Assembly: GCA_011526165.1 (NCBI GenBank)
Contig: WYAY01000196.1
Location: 1-54,955 of the forward strand
Reading direction: 5' to 3'
DNA from: Sulfuritalea sp.
GTDB taxonomy: Bacteria > Pseudomonadota > Gammaproteobacteria > Burkholderiales > Rhodocyclaceae
Length of the DNA: 54,955 nucleotides
Shown here: one piece after another, positions 1-7,280 of the stretch
Layout of the letters: each line of letters begins with the position of its first letter
Numbering within the stretch: position 1 is the first letter of the stretch
Notes under the pieces: model-generated
What the model saw: the letters and a program-made list of their open reading frames with translations, nothing else
What the model was told of the DNA's origin: nothing
Databases searched by the model: none
Made by a program: the position numbers and the translations under genes

Positions 1-749
1 TCCCAGATCGCCGGCACGCGGCGGCGCTTCGGGCCGTAGAGCATGGCCTGGGCCGGCGTCGGCGTGTCGATGAGGTCGTCCGGCTTGCCGAGGTATTCGG
101 CCACCAGCTCGCGCTCGGGCAGGCGCACCGACTCGATCAGGTGGGTGGTGAGGAAGCCGTCCTGGCCGACGATGGCCGGCGTCAGCGACAGCTCGGCGGC
201 CTTGCGCGCGATCAGGTTGAGGTCGGCGGCGCCCTGGGCGTCCTTCGCCATGACCTGGATGAAGCCGGTGTCGTCCACGCAGTGGTAGTCGTCGTGGCCG
301 CAGTGCACGTTGAGGCTGGCCTTGGTGATGGCGCGGCAGCCCATGTTGAGCACGTAGGGCAGCCGCTTGCCGACGGCGGCGTAGAGGGACTCGTGCATGA
401 AGGCCACACCCTGCGCCGAGGAGAAGTTGGTGGCGCGCAGGCCGGTCATCGACATGCCGGCGGTGACGCCGGCGGCGGCGTGCTCGGATTCCGGCTCGAT
501 GAAGATCAGCGGGCGGTCGGAGATGTTGAGGTGGCCCTGGGCGACGGCCTCGGCCCAGTATTCGCCCATCTGCGTCGATGGCGTGATGGGATAGGCGCCG
601 GCGGCGTCGGACGCCTCGCGCTCGACGTGGATCACGGCGGTGTTGCCGTCGACCGCGTCGCGCACGCCCGGGTATTTCACCTTGGCCTTCTCCTTGCCGG
701 CGCCGGGGGCGGTCTCGAACAGCTTGTATTCCTTGAGCTTCTTCAGCAT
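1..749 (-). CDS. 2-oxoacid:acceptor oxidoreductase, PFOR-type N-terminal domain (partial, 3' end outside window)
   Basis: This is the first 249 residues of a thiamine-pyrophosphate 2-oxoacid (pyruvate-like) oxidoreductase, which decarboxylates a 2-oxoacid to its acyl-CoA and reduces a ferredoxin-type acceptor. The read shows the PFOR domain I signature YPITPSTQMGEYWAE near residues 54-68, then a domain carrying ATNFSSAQGVAFMHESLYA, and RRRVPAIWD at the window edge. The ATG at 749 has an AGGTG ribosome site just upstream. It lies 9 bases after the RnfB-like gene, so the two are surely cotranscribed and the RnfB-like protein is the likely electron acceptor. The true 2-oxoacid cannot be decided from this fragment. 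Confidence 0.85.
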   Translation of the reverse strand, partial: MLKKLKEYKLFETAPGAGKEKAKVKYPGVRDAVDGNTAVIHVEREASDAAGAYPITPSTQMGEYWAEAVAQGHLNISDRPLIFIEPESEHAAAGVTAGMSMTGLRATNFSSAQGVAFMHESLYAAVGKRLPYVLNMGCRAITKASLNVHCGHDDYHCVDDTGFIQVMAKDAQGAADLNLIARKAAELSLTPAIVGQDGFLTTHLIESVRLPERELVAEYLGKPDDLIDTPTPAQAMLYGPKRRRVPAIW

Positions 750-758
750 GGCATCACC

Positions 759-1640
759 TCACGCACTGATCAGGGGTAATTCGTTCTGGCGCAGGATCTT
801 TTTCGATTCCGCGCCCTTGATGGAAAAATTCGGGTTGTCGAACCAGACGATCGCGCCGGTCGGGCAGCGCTCGATGGCCTGCTTCGCTGCGCGCGCGTTC
901 TGCGCGTAGTCGATCACCGCCAGGTTGTTCTCCAGCTTCATCACGCCAGGGGCGGAATCGACGACGCACTTGCCGCAGGCGGTGCACGCCACCTCGCAGG
1001 ATTTCTCGGCGGTGTCGCCGTCGGCGAGGTTCTTGCAGGCCACCCACAGCTTGCGCGAGACGGGCTCGAGCGAGAAAAGTCCCTTTGGGCAGACCTCGAC
1101 GCAGTCGTTGCAGGCGGTGCACTTGTCGGCATCCACTACCGGCAGGCCGTGGGCGTCCATGTGGATGGCGTCGAAGTCGCAGACCTCGGCACAGTCGGCG
1201 AGCCCGAGGCAGCCCCAGGCGCAGTCCTTGCCGCCGCCGCTCACCACCGCCGCGGCGCGGCAGGAAGTGTGGCCGGCGTAGCGCGCACGCATGTAGGCGA
1301 CATGGCGGCCGCCGGCGCAGGCCAGGCGCGCCACGCGCTTCTCGACCGAGCCGGCATCGACGCCGAGCAGGTCGGCGATCACCGTGTTCTGCGCCGGCGC
1401 GTTCACGGTGCACTGCGCCGGCATGATCTCGCCGGCGACGACCTTCTCGGCGAAGTTGCGGCAGCCGGCCGTGCCGCAGGCGCCGCAGTTGGATTTCGGC
1501 AGCAGTTCCTCGACCTGGTCGATGCGCGGATCCTCGTAGACATACAGGCGCCGGTTGGCGAAGGCGATCACGCCGGCCAGGGCAACGCCGAGCAGCGCCA
1601 TGAAGGCGCCGGCATAAGCGAGGTTCGTCATCGATCCCAT
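759..1640 (-). CDS. RnfB-like membrane-anchored polyferredoxin
   Basis: About 293 residues. One N-terminal transmembrane segment (residues about 8-28) is followed by the RnfB-type 4Fe-4S domain with cysteines in CGACGTAGC and a fourth in MPAQC. There follow a cysteine-rich stretch (CAWGCLGLADCAEVC) and two ferredoxin clusters (CTACNDCVEVCPKG and CTACGKCVVD). The architecture fits an Rnf-complex B subunit homologue that passes electrons between a soluble redox enzyme and the membrane. No other rnf genes are present, so it probably serves the adjacent 2-oxoacid oxidoreductase rather than a full Rnf complex. The start is uncertain: ATG 1640 is used here, ATG 1631 has a GGGA just upstream, and a TTG lies at 1652. 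Confidence 0.8.
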   Translation of the reverse strand: MGSMTNLAYAGAFMALLGVALAGVIAFANRRLYVYEDPRIDQVEELLPKSNCGACGTAGCRNFAEKVVAGEIMPAQCTVNAPAQNTVIADLLGVDAGSVEKRVARLACAGGRHVAYMRARYAGHTSCRAAAVVSGGGKDCAWGCLGLADCAEVCDFDAIHMDAHGLPVVDADKCTACNDCVEVCPKGLFSLEPVSRKLWVACKNLADGDTAEKSCEVACTACGKCVVDSAPGVMKLENNLAVIDYAQNARAAKQAIERCPTGAIVWFDNPNFSIKGAESKKILRQNELPLISA

Positions 1641-1907
1641 GCTGCGAGTCAAAAACCTTTAAGGTTCAAATAACCATGACTACACCAGGGTCTGAAAGCC
1701 ATGCGAAAACGCCGAGCGCTTCCCGGGCAAAAAAAACAGACTCTGGAACCTGGCGGATGACGGGCCTTGCCTTGCGGGCGCGGCGGCGGCAACCACTCAC
1801 GGTGCAGCCGGAGATCGAATCCGGCTTACTGGACAGCCTGGCGTGGTGCGCCAGGCCGGGAGACACGCAAACAGCGCGGTTGCGCTGCTTACGCTCGTGT
1901 TGAAAGG

Positions 1908-1936
1908 AGTATAGGAATTTCGCGGCGTTGCAACAA
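1908..1936 (-). promoter_or_regulatory. Candidate promoter of the RnfB-like/2-oxoacid oxidoreductase operon
   Basis: Read on the minus strand, TTGTTG (1931-1936), a 17-base spacer and TATACT (1908-1913) resemble a sigma-70 promoter. Initiation near 1900 would give a leader of about 260 nucleotides containing the three hairpins. This is a prediction from sequence only. Confidence 0.45.
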
Positions 1937-2085
1937 CAAAGTCTTATATATGATTACCCAAAGTTTTTCTTATACGTGTCGGGTATTTGGCTTTGTTTTT
2001 CGTATAGTAAAACAGAATTTCTCAAACCGGGAAACTTTCGATGCTGCGCCGCAAAACAGCGATAAGCGCCTCCGGTCAGGCTTTC

Positions 2086-2091
2086 TATAAT
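2086..2091 (+). promoter_or_regulatory. Candidate -10 element for the AmmeMemoRadiSam cluster
   Basis: A perfect TATAAT lies about 50 bases before the Memo-like start codon. No good -35 hexamer sits 17 bases upstream, so the promoter may be extended or activator-dependent. Confidence 0.4.
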
Positions 2092-2139
2092 TAAAGAAGA
2101 GGCTTGATTCTCCCCACAATCGCCCAACCTGAGACGACA

Positions 2140-2958
2140 ATGAACCCTTCCCTGCACATCCGTCCGCCCGCCGTCGCCGGCATGTTCTATCCGGCCGAAG
2201 CGGACGAACTCGCCCGGGACATACAGTCCTGCCTGGCCGCCGTGCCGGCCGTGCAGGCACCCGCCCCGAAGGTGCTCATCGTGCCGCACGCCGGCTACGT
2301 CTATTCCGGTGCCGTCGCCGCCCGCGCCTACGCCCTGATCGCCCCGGCACGCAGCGCCATCCGCCGCGTCGTGCTGCTCGGCCCGGCGCATCGCGTACCG
2401 ATCCGCGGCCTGGCCCTGCCGGTGGCCGAAGCCTTCGCCACGCCGCTGGGCGGCGTGCGCATCGATGCCGAAGGGGCCGCCGCCGCGCTCAAACTGCCGC
2501 AGGTCACGGCCAGCGACGTGGCGCATAACCTGGAGCACTCGCTGGAGGTGCAGCTGCCCTTCCTGCAGACGGTGCTCGACGACTTCACCCTGCTGCCTTT
2601 CGCCGTCGGCACAGCCACGCCGGCCCAGGTGGCCGAGGTGCTCGATCTCCTCTGGGGCGGACCGGAAACGCTCATCCTCATCAGCTCCGACCTCTCGCAT
2701 TTCCATGCCTACGCCACGGCGCAGGGCATCGACAAGGGCACGGTCGGCGCGATCCTCGCCTTCGAGCCGTCCATCGAGCACGAGCAGGCCTGCGGCGCGA
2801 CGCCGATCAACGGCCTCCTGCTCTGCGCCAGGCGGCGCGGTCTCTCCATCGAATTGCTCGACCTGCGCAACTCCGGCGACACTGCCGGCGACCGCTCGCG
2901 CGTCGTCGGCTACGCCTCGTTCGCCCTGCGCGAAGGGAAGCCGCATGCCGAACACTGA
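2140..2958 (+). CDS. amrB: AmmeMemoRadiSam system protein B (MEMO1 family)
   Basis: 272 residues matching the Memo family, which has a fold related to class III extradiol dioxygenases and non-haem iron sites. Family marks are PPAVAGMFYPA at the N terminus, VPHAGYVYSGAVA, HSLEVQLPFLQ, SSDLSHFHAY and a C-terminal CGATPINGLL. Histidines in HAGY, EHSLE and DLSH are the likely metal or active-site residues. The ATG at 2140 is chosen over an upstream in-frame TTG because the conserved domain starts directly after it. The gene overlaps the next frame by 14 bases, and the trio B-A-radical SAM is the usual conserved arrangement. The biochemical role of the system in bacteria is not established. Confidence 0.9.
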   Translation: MNPSLHIRPPAVAGMFYPAEADELARDIQSCLAAVPAVQAPAPKVLIVPHAGYVYSGAVAARAYALIAPARSAIRRVVLLGPAHRVPIRGLALPVAEAFATPLGGVRIDAEGAAAALKLPQVTASDVAHNLEHSLEVQLPFLQTVLDDFTLLPFAVGTATPAQVAEVLDLLWGGPETLILISSDLSHFHAYATAQGIDKGTVGAILAFEPSIEHEQACGATPINGLLLCARRRGLSIELLDLRNSGDTAGDRSRVVGYASFALREGKPHAEH

Positions 2959-3532
2959 ACTCGGTGCCACCCTCCTGCGCCTGGCGCGCGCCGCCATCGG
3001 CGAGCGGCTCGGCCAGCCGGCCCCGGCCGACGCCGGCCACGCGCGGCTGCAGGAGCCGGGCGCGACCTTCGTCACCCTCACCCAGCAGGGCAATCTGCGC
3101 GGCTGCATCGGCTCGCTGGAGGCGCACCGTCCGCTCGCGCAGGACGTGCGCGAGAACGCCCTCGCCGCCGCCTTCCGCGACCCGCGCTTCTCGCCGCTGG
3201 CCGTCGAGGAATTCGAATTCACCTCGATCGAGGTCTCGCTGCTGACGCCGGCCCTGCCGCTGGCCTTCCGCGACGAGGCCGACTTCATGGGCCAGCTTCG
3301 CCCCGGAGTCGACGGCATCGTCTTCCAGTACGGCCGCCACCGCAGCACCTTCCTGCCGCAGGTGTGGGAAAGCCTGCCCGAGCCGGCACAGTTCATGCAG
3401 CAGCTCAAGCGCAAGGCCGGCCTGCCGCCCAATTTTTGGCACCAGGAAGTGACCATCGCGCGCTACGAAGTGACCAAGTGGAAGGAGACATGGCAGCCTA
3501 TTCCCCAGCCCCTTTCCCGGGGAAAGGGGTGA
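2945..3532 (+). CDS. amrA: AmmeMemoRadiSam system protein A (AMMECR1 domain)
   Basis: 195 residues of the AMMECR1 family. The hallmark LRGCIGSLEAHRPL is present near residues 50-63, followed by FRDPRFSPLAVEEF, IEVSLLTP, GVDGIVFQYG and STFLPQVWE, in family order. The start overlaps the Memo-like gene by 14 bases, which implies translational coupling. The last residues (QPLSRGKG) are encoded by a 9 bp GC hairpin at 3509-3529 that looks like a dispersed repeat captured at the 3' end. No catalytic activity is known for AMMECR1 domains. Confidence 0.9.
   Translation: MPNTELGATLLRLARAAIGERLGQPAPADAGHARLQEPGATFVTLTQQGNLRGCIGSLEAHRPLAQDVRENALAAAFRDPRFSPLAVEEFEFTSIEVSLLTPALPLAFRDEADFMGQLRPGVDGIVFQYGRHRSTFLPQVWESLPEPAQFMQQLKRKAGLPPNFWHQEVTIARYEVTKWKETWQPIPQPLSRGKG
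3509..3529. repeat. Perfect hairpin at the 3' end of amrA
   Basis: CCCCTTTCC and its complement are separated by three bases, ending directly before the TGA of amrA. There is no T tract after it, so it is better read as a small repeat than as a classical terminator. Confidence 0.6.
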
Positions 3533-3608
3533 CGGCTGTTCAGCCGCGCGGGGCGCGGCTTCCGGTCGTTGTCTTATTGCCTCCTCTGGGCAGCCCATCG
3601 GAGGCAAT

Positions 3609-4688
3609 GTGATCGAGCAGTACCCCGGCCGCTGGTGGCATGTCCTCGACGACGGCCGCATCCAGTGCGACCTCTGCCCGCGCGACTGCAAGCTGCGCGA
3701 CGGCCAGCGCGGCGCCTGCTTCGTGCGCCAGCGCGCAGGCAGCAGCATGGTGCTCACCACCTACGGGCGCAGCTCCGGCTTCTGCATCGACCCGATCGAG
3801 AAGAAACCGCTCAACCATTTCTTCCCCGGCAGCAGCGTCTTTTCCTTCGGCACCGCCGGCTGCAACCTGGCCTGCAAGTTCTGCCAGAACTGGGACATCT
3901 CCAAGTCGCAGGACATGGACCGCCTGATGGACCAGGCCTCGCCCGAGGAGATCGCCCGCGTCGCCGCCGAGGGCGGCAGCAGGAGCGTGGCCTTCACCTA
4001 CAACGACCCGGTCATCTTCGCCGAGTACGCCATGGACGTCGCCGACGCCTGTCACGCGCGCGGCGTGCAGACGGTGGCGGTCACCGCCGGCTACATCGGT
4101 GAAGCGGCGCGGCGCGCGTTCTTCGCGAAAATGGACGCCGCCAACGTCGACCTGAAGGCCTTCACCGAGGATTTCTACTACAAGCTCACCGGCGCCCACC
4201 TGCAGCCGGTGCTCGATACGCTGGTCTATCTCAAGCACGAGACCGACTGCTGGTTCGAGCTGACCACCCTGCTCATCCCCGGCAAGAATGATTCCGCCGC
4301 CGAGATCGAAGCCATGTCGAAGTGGATCGTGCGCGAACTCGGCCGCGATGTGCCGATCCATTTCACCGCCTTCCACCCCGACTACAAGCTCGACGACCTG
4401 CCGCCGACGCCTGCCGCCACGCTGCAGCGCGCGCGCCGCATCGCGCTCGCCGAGGGCATCCGCTACGTCTATACCGGCAACGTGCGCGACACCGAGGGCG
4501 GCACCACCTCCTGCCCCGGCTGCGGCAAGGGCGTCATCGTGCGCGACTGGCACCGGATCCTCGCCTACGACCTCACCGAGGAAGGCCGCTGCGAGCACTG
4601 CGGCACGCCGATCGCCGGCCGCTTCGGCAAATACGAAGGCCAATTCGGCCGCCGTCGTATCCCGCTGCGCGTGCGCATGGGCGCCTGA
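3609..4688 (+). CDS. amrS: AmmeMemoRadiSam system radical SAM enzyme
   Basis: 359 residues. The radical SAM cluster motif CNLACKFC (C85, C89, C92) is present, preceded by a Cys-rich N terminus (CDLCPRDC, residues 20-27). The family phrases NDPVIFAEYAMDVA, TAGYI and HFTAFHPDYKL follow. Two CxxC pairs (CPGCG, CEHCG) form a rubredoxin-like metal ribbon at the C terminus. The GTG at 3609 is preferred because GGAGG lies four bases upstream at 3600-3604; the overlapping ATG at 3607 runs straight into TGA. It follows amrA by 76 bases and completes the trio. Its substrate is unknown. Confidence 0.9.
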   Translation: MIEQYPGRWWHVLDDGRIQCDLCPRDCKLRDGQRGACFVRQRAGSSMVLTTYGRSSGFCIDPIEKKPLNHFFPGSSVFSFGTAGCNLACKFCQNWDISKSQDMDRLMDQASPEEIARVAAEGGSRSVAFTYNDPVIFAEYAMDVADACHARGVQTVAVTAGYIGEAARRAFFAKMDAANVDLKAFTEDFYYKLTGAHLQPVLDTLVYLKHETDCWFELTTLLIPGKNDSAAEIEAMSKWIVRELGRDVPIHFTAFHPDYKLDDLPPTPAATLQRARRIALAEGIRYVYTGNVRDTEGGTTSCPGCGKGVIVRDWHRILAYDLTEEGRCEHCGTPIAGRFGKYEGQFGRRRIPLRVRMGA

Positions 4689-4690
4689 AC

Positions 4691-5335
4691 ATGCCCACGC
4701 AGGAAGTCCTCATCCCCGCCGGAAAAGTCAGTCTCCCCGGCACGGCGACGATTCCCGGGGGCGCCACCGGCATCGTCGCCTTCGCCCACGGCAGCGGCAG
4801 CAGCCGCCACAGCCCGCGCAACCAGTATGCCGCCGGCGTACTGCACGAGCACGGCATCGCCACCCTGCTCTTCGACCTGCTCACGCCGCGCGAGGATCAG
4901 GCCTACGCCACGCGCTTCGACATCGAACTCCTCACCAGGCGCCTGCTCGCCGCCCTCGCGTGGCTGGAAGGCAATCCGGAAACCGGGGGCATGAAACTCG
5001 GCTGTTTCGGCGCCAGCACCGGCGCGGCGGCGGCCCTGCAGGCGGCGGCGCGGAAGCCCGAGATCGCCGCCGTCGTCTCGCGCGGCGGCCGCCCCGACCT
5101 CGCCGGCCCGCAGGCGCTGACTTTGGTCCGCGCGCCGACCCTGCTCATCGTCGGCGGCCGGGACGACGGCGTGATCGAGCTCAACCGGCAGGCCTGCGCG
5201 CTGCTGCGCTGCGAGAAACAGCTGGAGATCGTGTCGGGCGCGACCCATCTCTTCGAGGAACCCGGCACGCTGGAACTGGCGGCGGAGCACGCGGCGCGCT
5301 GGTTCGAGCAGCATCTCCGGCCGGCCAAGGCATGA
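4691..5335 (+). CDS. Dienelactone hydrolase-like alpha/beta hydrolase
   Basis: 214 residues with an alpha/beta hydrolase fold: an FAHGSGSS oxyanion-type loop, the nucleophile elbow GCFGASTGAAAA (Ser in GAST), a DDGVI stretch with the likely acid, and SGATHLFEE with the catalytic His. In other bacteria this domain is often fused to or beside phosphoribosyltransferases. Here it starts two bases after amrS, so it is probably cotranscribed with the trio. The substrate is unknown. A minus-orientation copy of the dispersed ACTGACTTT motif lies inside its first codons at 4723-4746. Confidence 0.8.
   Translation: MPTQEVLIPAGKVSLPGTATIPGGATGIVAFAHGSGSSRHSPRNQYAAGVLHEHGIATLLFDLLTPREDQAYATRFDIELLTRRLLAALAWLEGNPETGGMKLGCFGASTGAAAALQAAARKPEIAAVVSRGGRPDLAGPQALTLVRAPTLLIVGGRDDGVIELNRQACALLRCEKQLEIVSGATHLFEEPGTLELAAEHAARWFEQHLRPAKA
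4723..4746 (-). repeat. Dispersed motif copy 1 (minus), in hydrolase gene
   Basis: Read on the minus strand: GCCGT, nine bases, ACTGACTTTT. It lies antisense within a coding sequence and encodes KVSLPG on the plus strand. Confidence 0.75.
5102..5124 (+). repeat. Dispersed motif, one-mismatch core, in hydrolase gene
   Basis: GCTGACTTT is preceded at the standard distance by GCCGG instead of GCCGT. Degenerate copy. Confidence 0.4.
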
Positions 5336-5417
5336 ACCCTTCTTCCCGCAGACCGGATTGCCCCGCGTGCGACCCCGGTGTAGTCTGCTGCCGACCTCCT
5401 CCACCCGGCGAACCCGC

Positions 5418-6092
5418 ATGATCCCGCACCCCATCCGCCTCGCCCTCGCGTTCATGGCGATCCTCTCCGCAGCGCCGGTTTTCGCACAGGGACAGTTCCA
5501 CAAGTGCGTGGATGCCAGGGGCAAGATCACCTACCAGGATTTTCCCTGCGGCCAGGCGCCGGCCATCGGTGCAGCAGGGGCGCCCCGCGTCGGCGCGGCG
5601 AGCCCGCCGTCCGCCGACAGCGCCGGCTCGCCGGTCATGCGCCAGCTCGACGCGGCGGTCAAGGCGGCCATCGCCGGCCGCGACCTGCCGCGCGCCAGGG
5701 GGCTGGCCGTCACCGCGCAGCACTGGGAGTGGATCGCCGAGGCCGAGAAGGATCAACAACAGGCGCAGCCCGCGACGGGACGCACCCAGGCCGACCTGCG
5801 CGCCGAGAAAAGCGCCAGCCCGGAATGCCGCGATGCGCGGCGGAACTACGAGCTGGAGTCCCGTTCGCCCGAGGCCATCGAGAAGATGAAGCAGCTGATG
5901 TACGAAGCCTGCGGCATGGAAGCGCCGGCCGGGACAGACGCCGGCACCGGCCAGACCGTCATCATCGGTCGGCCGCGCTACGTGCCGCACAATCCGCCGA
6001 CGAGAACCGACCGGCCCGCCCCCCGGCAGCCGAGAACCCTGGAACCGCCGGCCAACATGCGTGACCCGTCATTGAAAGGCAAGGACAAGTAA
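5418..6092 (+). CDS. Exported DUF4124 domain protein
   Basis: 224 residues. A signal peptide (residues 1-23, ending VFAQG) is followed by a DUF4124 domain with the typical CVDARGKITYQDFPCG. The rest is low-complexity and Ala/Pro-rich, with a C-terminal proline-rich tail. Two Cys in the domain suggest a periplasmic disulfide. The function of DUF4124 proteins is not known; they are common in betaproteobacteria. The ATG at 5418 begins the signal sequence. Confidence 0.75.
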   Translation: MIPHPIRLALAFMAILSAAPVFAQGQFHKCVDARGKITYQDFPCGQAPAIGAAGAPRVGAASPPSADSAGSPVMRQLDAAVKAAIAGRDLPRARGLAVTAQHWEWIAEAEKDQQQAQPATGRTQADLRAEKSASPECRDARRNYELESRSPEAIEKMKQLMYEACGMEAPAGTDAGTGQTVIIGRPRYVPHNPPTRTDRPAPRQPRTLEPPANMRDPSLKGKDK

Positions 6093-6133
6093 GCGGCCGG
6101 CCGCCCCGCCAGCGTGGCAGGCCATGAGGAGGG

Positions 6134-6676
6134 CTACACCCCGGCGGGAATTTTCGACGCCATCAGCTTGCGGCGGTCGAGCTTCCTGCCATCCGCGATA
6201 AACGTTCCGTCACCCACTGCATGCAGCATGCGGGTTTCCTTCCGGCCCGGGTCGACATGCGCGGCAACGGCTTCCAGCACGACGATATTGTGCCGTCCGA
6301 CGATGTCGACGACCTTGCATTCGATGTTGGCCAGGCATTCCTTGATCAGGGGCGCCCCGACCCTTTTTGCCGGCAGGGGGGTCAGCCTGAACTTGTCGAA
6401 CTTGTCGGTATCCGCGCCGGAGCAGGTGCCTATGCCCACCACCTTGTCCAGCATATCGACGGCGGGAATGGCGATGACGCACTCCCGCGTCTTCCTGAGC
6501 GCCTTGAACGAGTGGTTCCACGCCCCGGTCGTGAGGGCGAACTGCGGAGTGAAGTCCACCACCATCGTCCATGAGATGGTCATGACGTTGTTTTTCCCGC
6601 CGTCGCTGGTGGTCACCAGAACGACGGGCCCCGGTTCGATCAGGGTGAAGGCCTTGCTCAACTTCATCGGTCGCAT
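6134..6676 (-). CDS. Flavin reductase-like domain protein
   Basis: 180 residues of the FMN-binding split-barrel flavin reductase (DIM6/NTAB) family: PGPVVLVTTSDGGKNNVMTISWTM at residues about 16-39 and a GTCSGADTDKF segment are typical. Such proteins bind FMN and either reduce flavin for a partner oxygenase or act as electron carriers. The start has an excellent AGGAGGA site. No oxygenase lies beside it, so the partner is unknown. It is monocistronic or weakly linked to the DUF2147 gene upstream (about 40 bases). Confidence 0.8.
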   Translation of the reverse strand: MRPMKLSKAFTLIEPGPVVLVTTSDGGKNNVMTISWTMVVDFTPQFALTTGAWNHSFKALRKTRECVIAIPAVDMLDKVVGIGTCSGADTDKFDKFRLTPLPAKRVGAPLIKECLANIECKVVDIVGRHNIVVLEAVAAHVDPGRKETRMLHAVGDGTFIADGRKLDRRKLMASKIPAGV

Positions 6677-6719
6677 GGATGTTCCTCCTGCACTACCGTC
6701 GATTCGGGGCGGGTAGCTC

Positions 6720-7169
6720 CTATTCCGCCCGCAGCCAGGTCTGCGTGCGGCCGATGAAGAGCACGGAGCCGCGCATCTCGAGCTTCTTGCCGCGCTCGAT
6801 GACGGTCACCTTGGCGTTGTAGGTCTTGCCGTTGGCCGGATCGAGTATGGTGCCGCCGCCATACACGCTCTCCCCGTTGTGCTTCAGCCCGCTGAGGATG
6901 GTCATGCCGATCACCGGCTGGCCCTTGCGCGGATCGTCGGGCGCGCACTCGTCGCACTTCGAGTCCTGCTTGGCCGGGTCGAAGATCTTCTCGACGGTGC
7001 CGGCGAAGACGCCGTCCTTTTCCGTGATGCGGACGATCGACTTCGGCTTCTTCGTCTCGTCGTCGATGGTGGTCCAGGCGCCGACCGGCGAAAGGATTTC
7101 GGCATGCGCGGCGGCCGGCAGGACGGCGGCGATCAGGGCCAGGCGCAATGGGCGGAATGTCGTAAACAT
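6720..7169 (-). CDS. Exported DUF2147 protein
   Basis: 149 residues with a signal peptide ending PAAAHA (about residue 21). The mature part reads SPVGAWTTIDDETKKPKSIVRI, then KCDECAPDDPRKGQPVIGMTILSGL, GGTILDPANGKTYNAKVTV and LEMRGSVLFIGRTQTWLR, which is the DUF2147 beta-barrel pattern seen in periplasmic proteins of unknown function. AGGAGG lies eight bases before the ATG at 7169. The pair of Cys in KCDEC may form a disulfide. Confidence 0.82.
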   Translation of the reverse strand: MFTTFRPLRLALIAAVLPAAAHAEILSPVGAWTTIDDETKKPKSIVRITEKDGVFAGTVEKIFDPAKQDSKCDECAPDDPRKGQPVIGMTILSGLKHNGESVYGGGTILDPANGKTYNAKVTVIERGKKLEMRGSVLFIGRTQTWLRAE

Positions 7170-7234
7170 GGCGATCCTCCTGTGGTTGGATGTGCGGATT
7201 GTATGACGGCACTGCTGGAACCGCATCTTGCGTC

Positions 7235-7257
7235 GCCGTGCTGCCGGAACTGACTTT
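7235..7257 (+). repeat. Dispersed motif copy 2 (plus), intergenic
   Basis: GCCGT, nine bases, ACTGACTTT between the DUF2147 gene and the histidine kinase. Both neighbours are on the minus strand. Confidence 0.8.
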
Positions 7258-7280
7258 ATGCCTGTGCTGTCGTGCCGCCT

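Larger units (their letters stand above)
1641..2139. other. Intergenic region of about 500 bases with a structured leader
   Basis: There is no convincing gene. The half next to the RnfB-like gene carries three strong hairpins, at 1807-1825 (6 bp stem), 1836-1856 (8 bp stem) and 1872-1887 (6 bp stem). On the minus strand it also has an eight-T tract at 1729-1736. The other half, about 1910-2100, is strikingly AT-rich and holds promoter-like sequences in both directions. Short open frames in the region lack ribosome sites and family features. Confidence 0.6.

Noticed and set aside
1809..1825. tRNA T-arm-like stem-loop (CCGGA, GATCGAA, TCCGG)
   Set aside because: The loop lacks TTC and no acceptor, D or anticodon arms surround it.
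1676..2090. Short plus-strand open frames in the large intergenic region
   Set aside because: No ribosome sites and no recognisable protein; they overlap hairpins and AT-rich promoter DNA.
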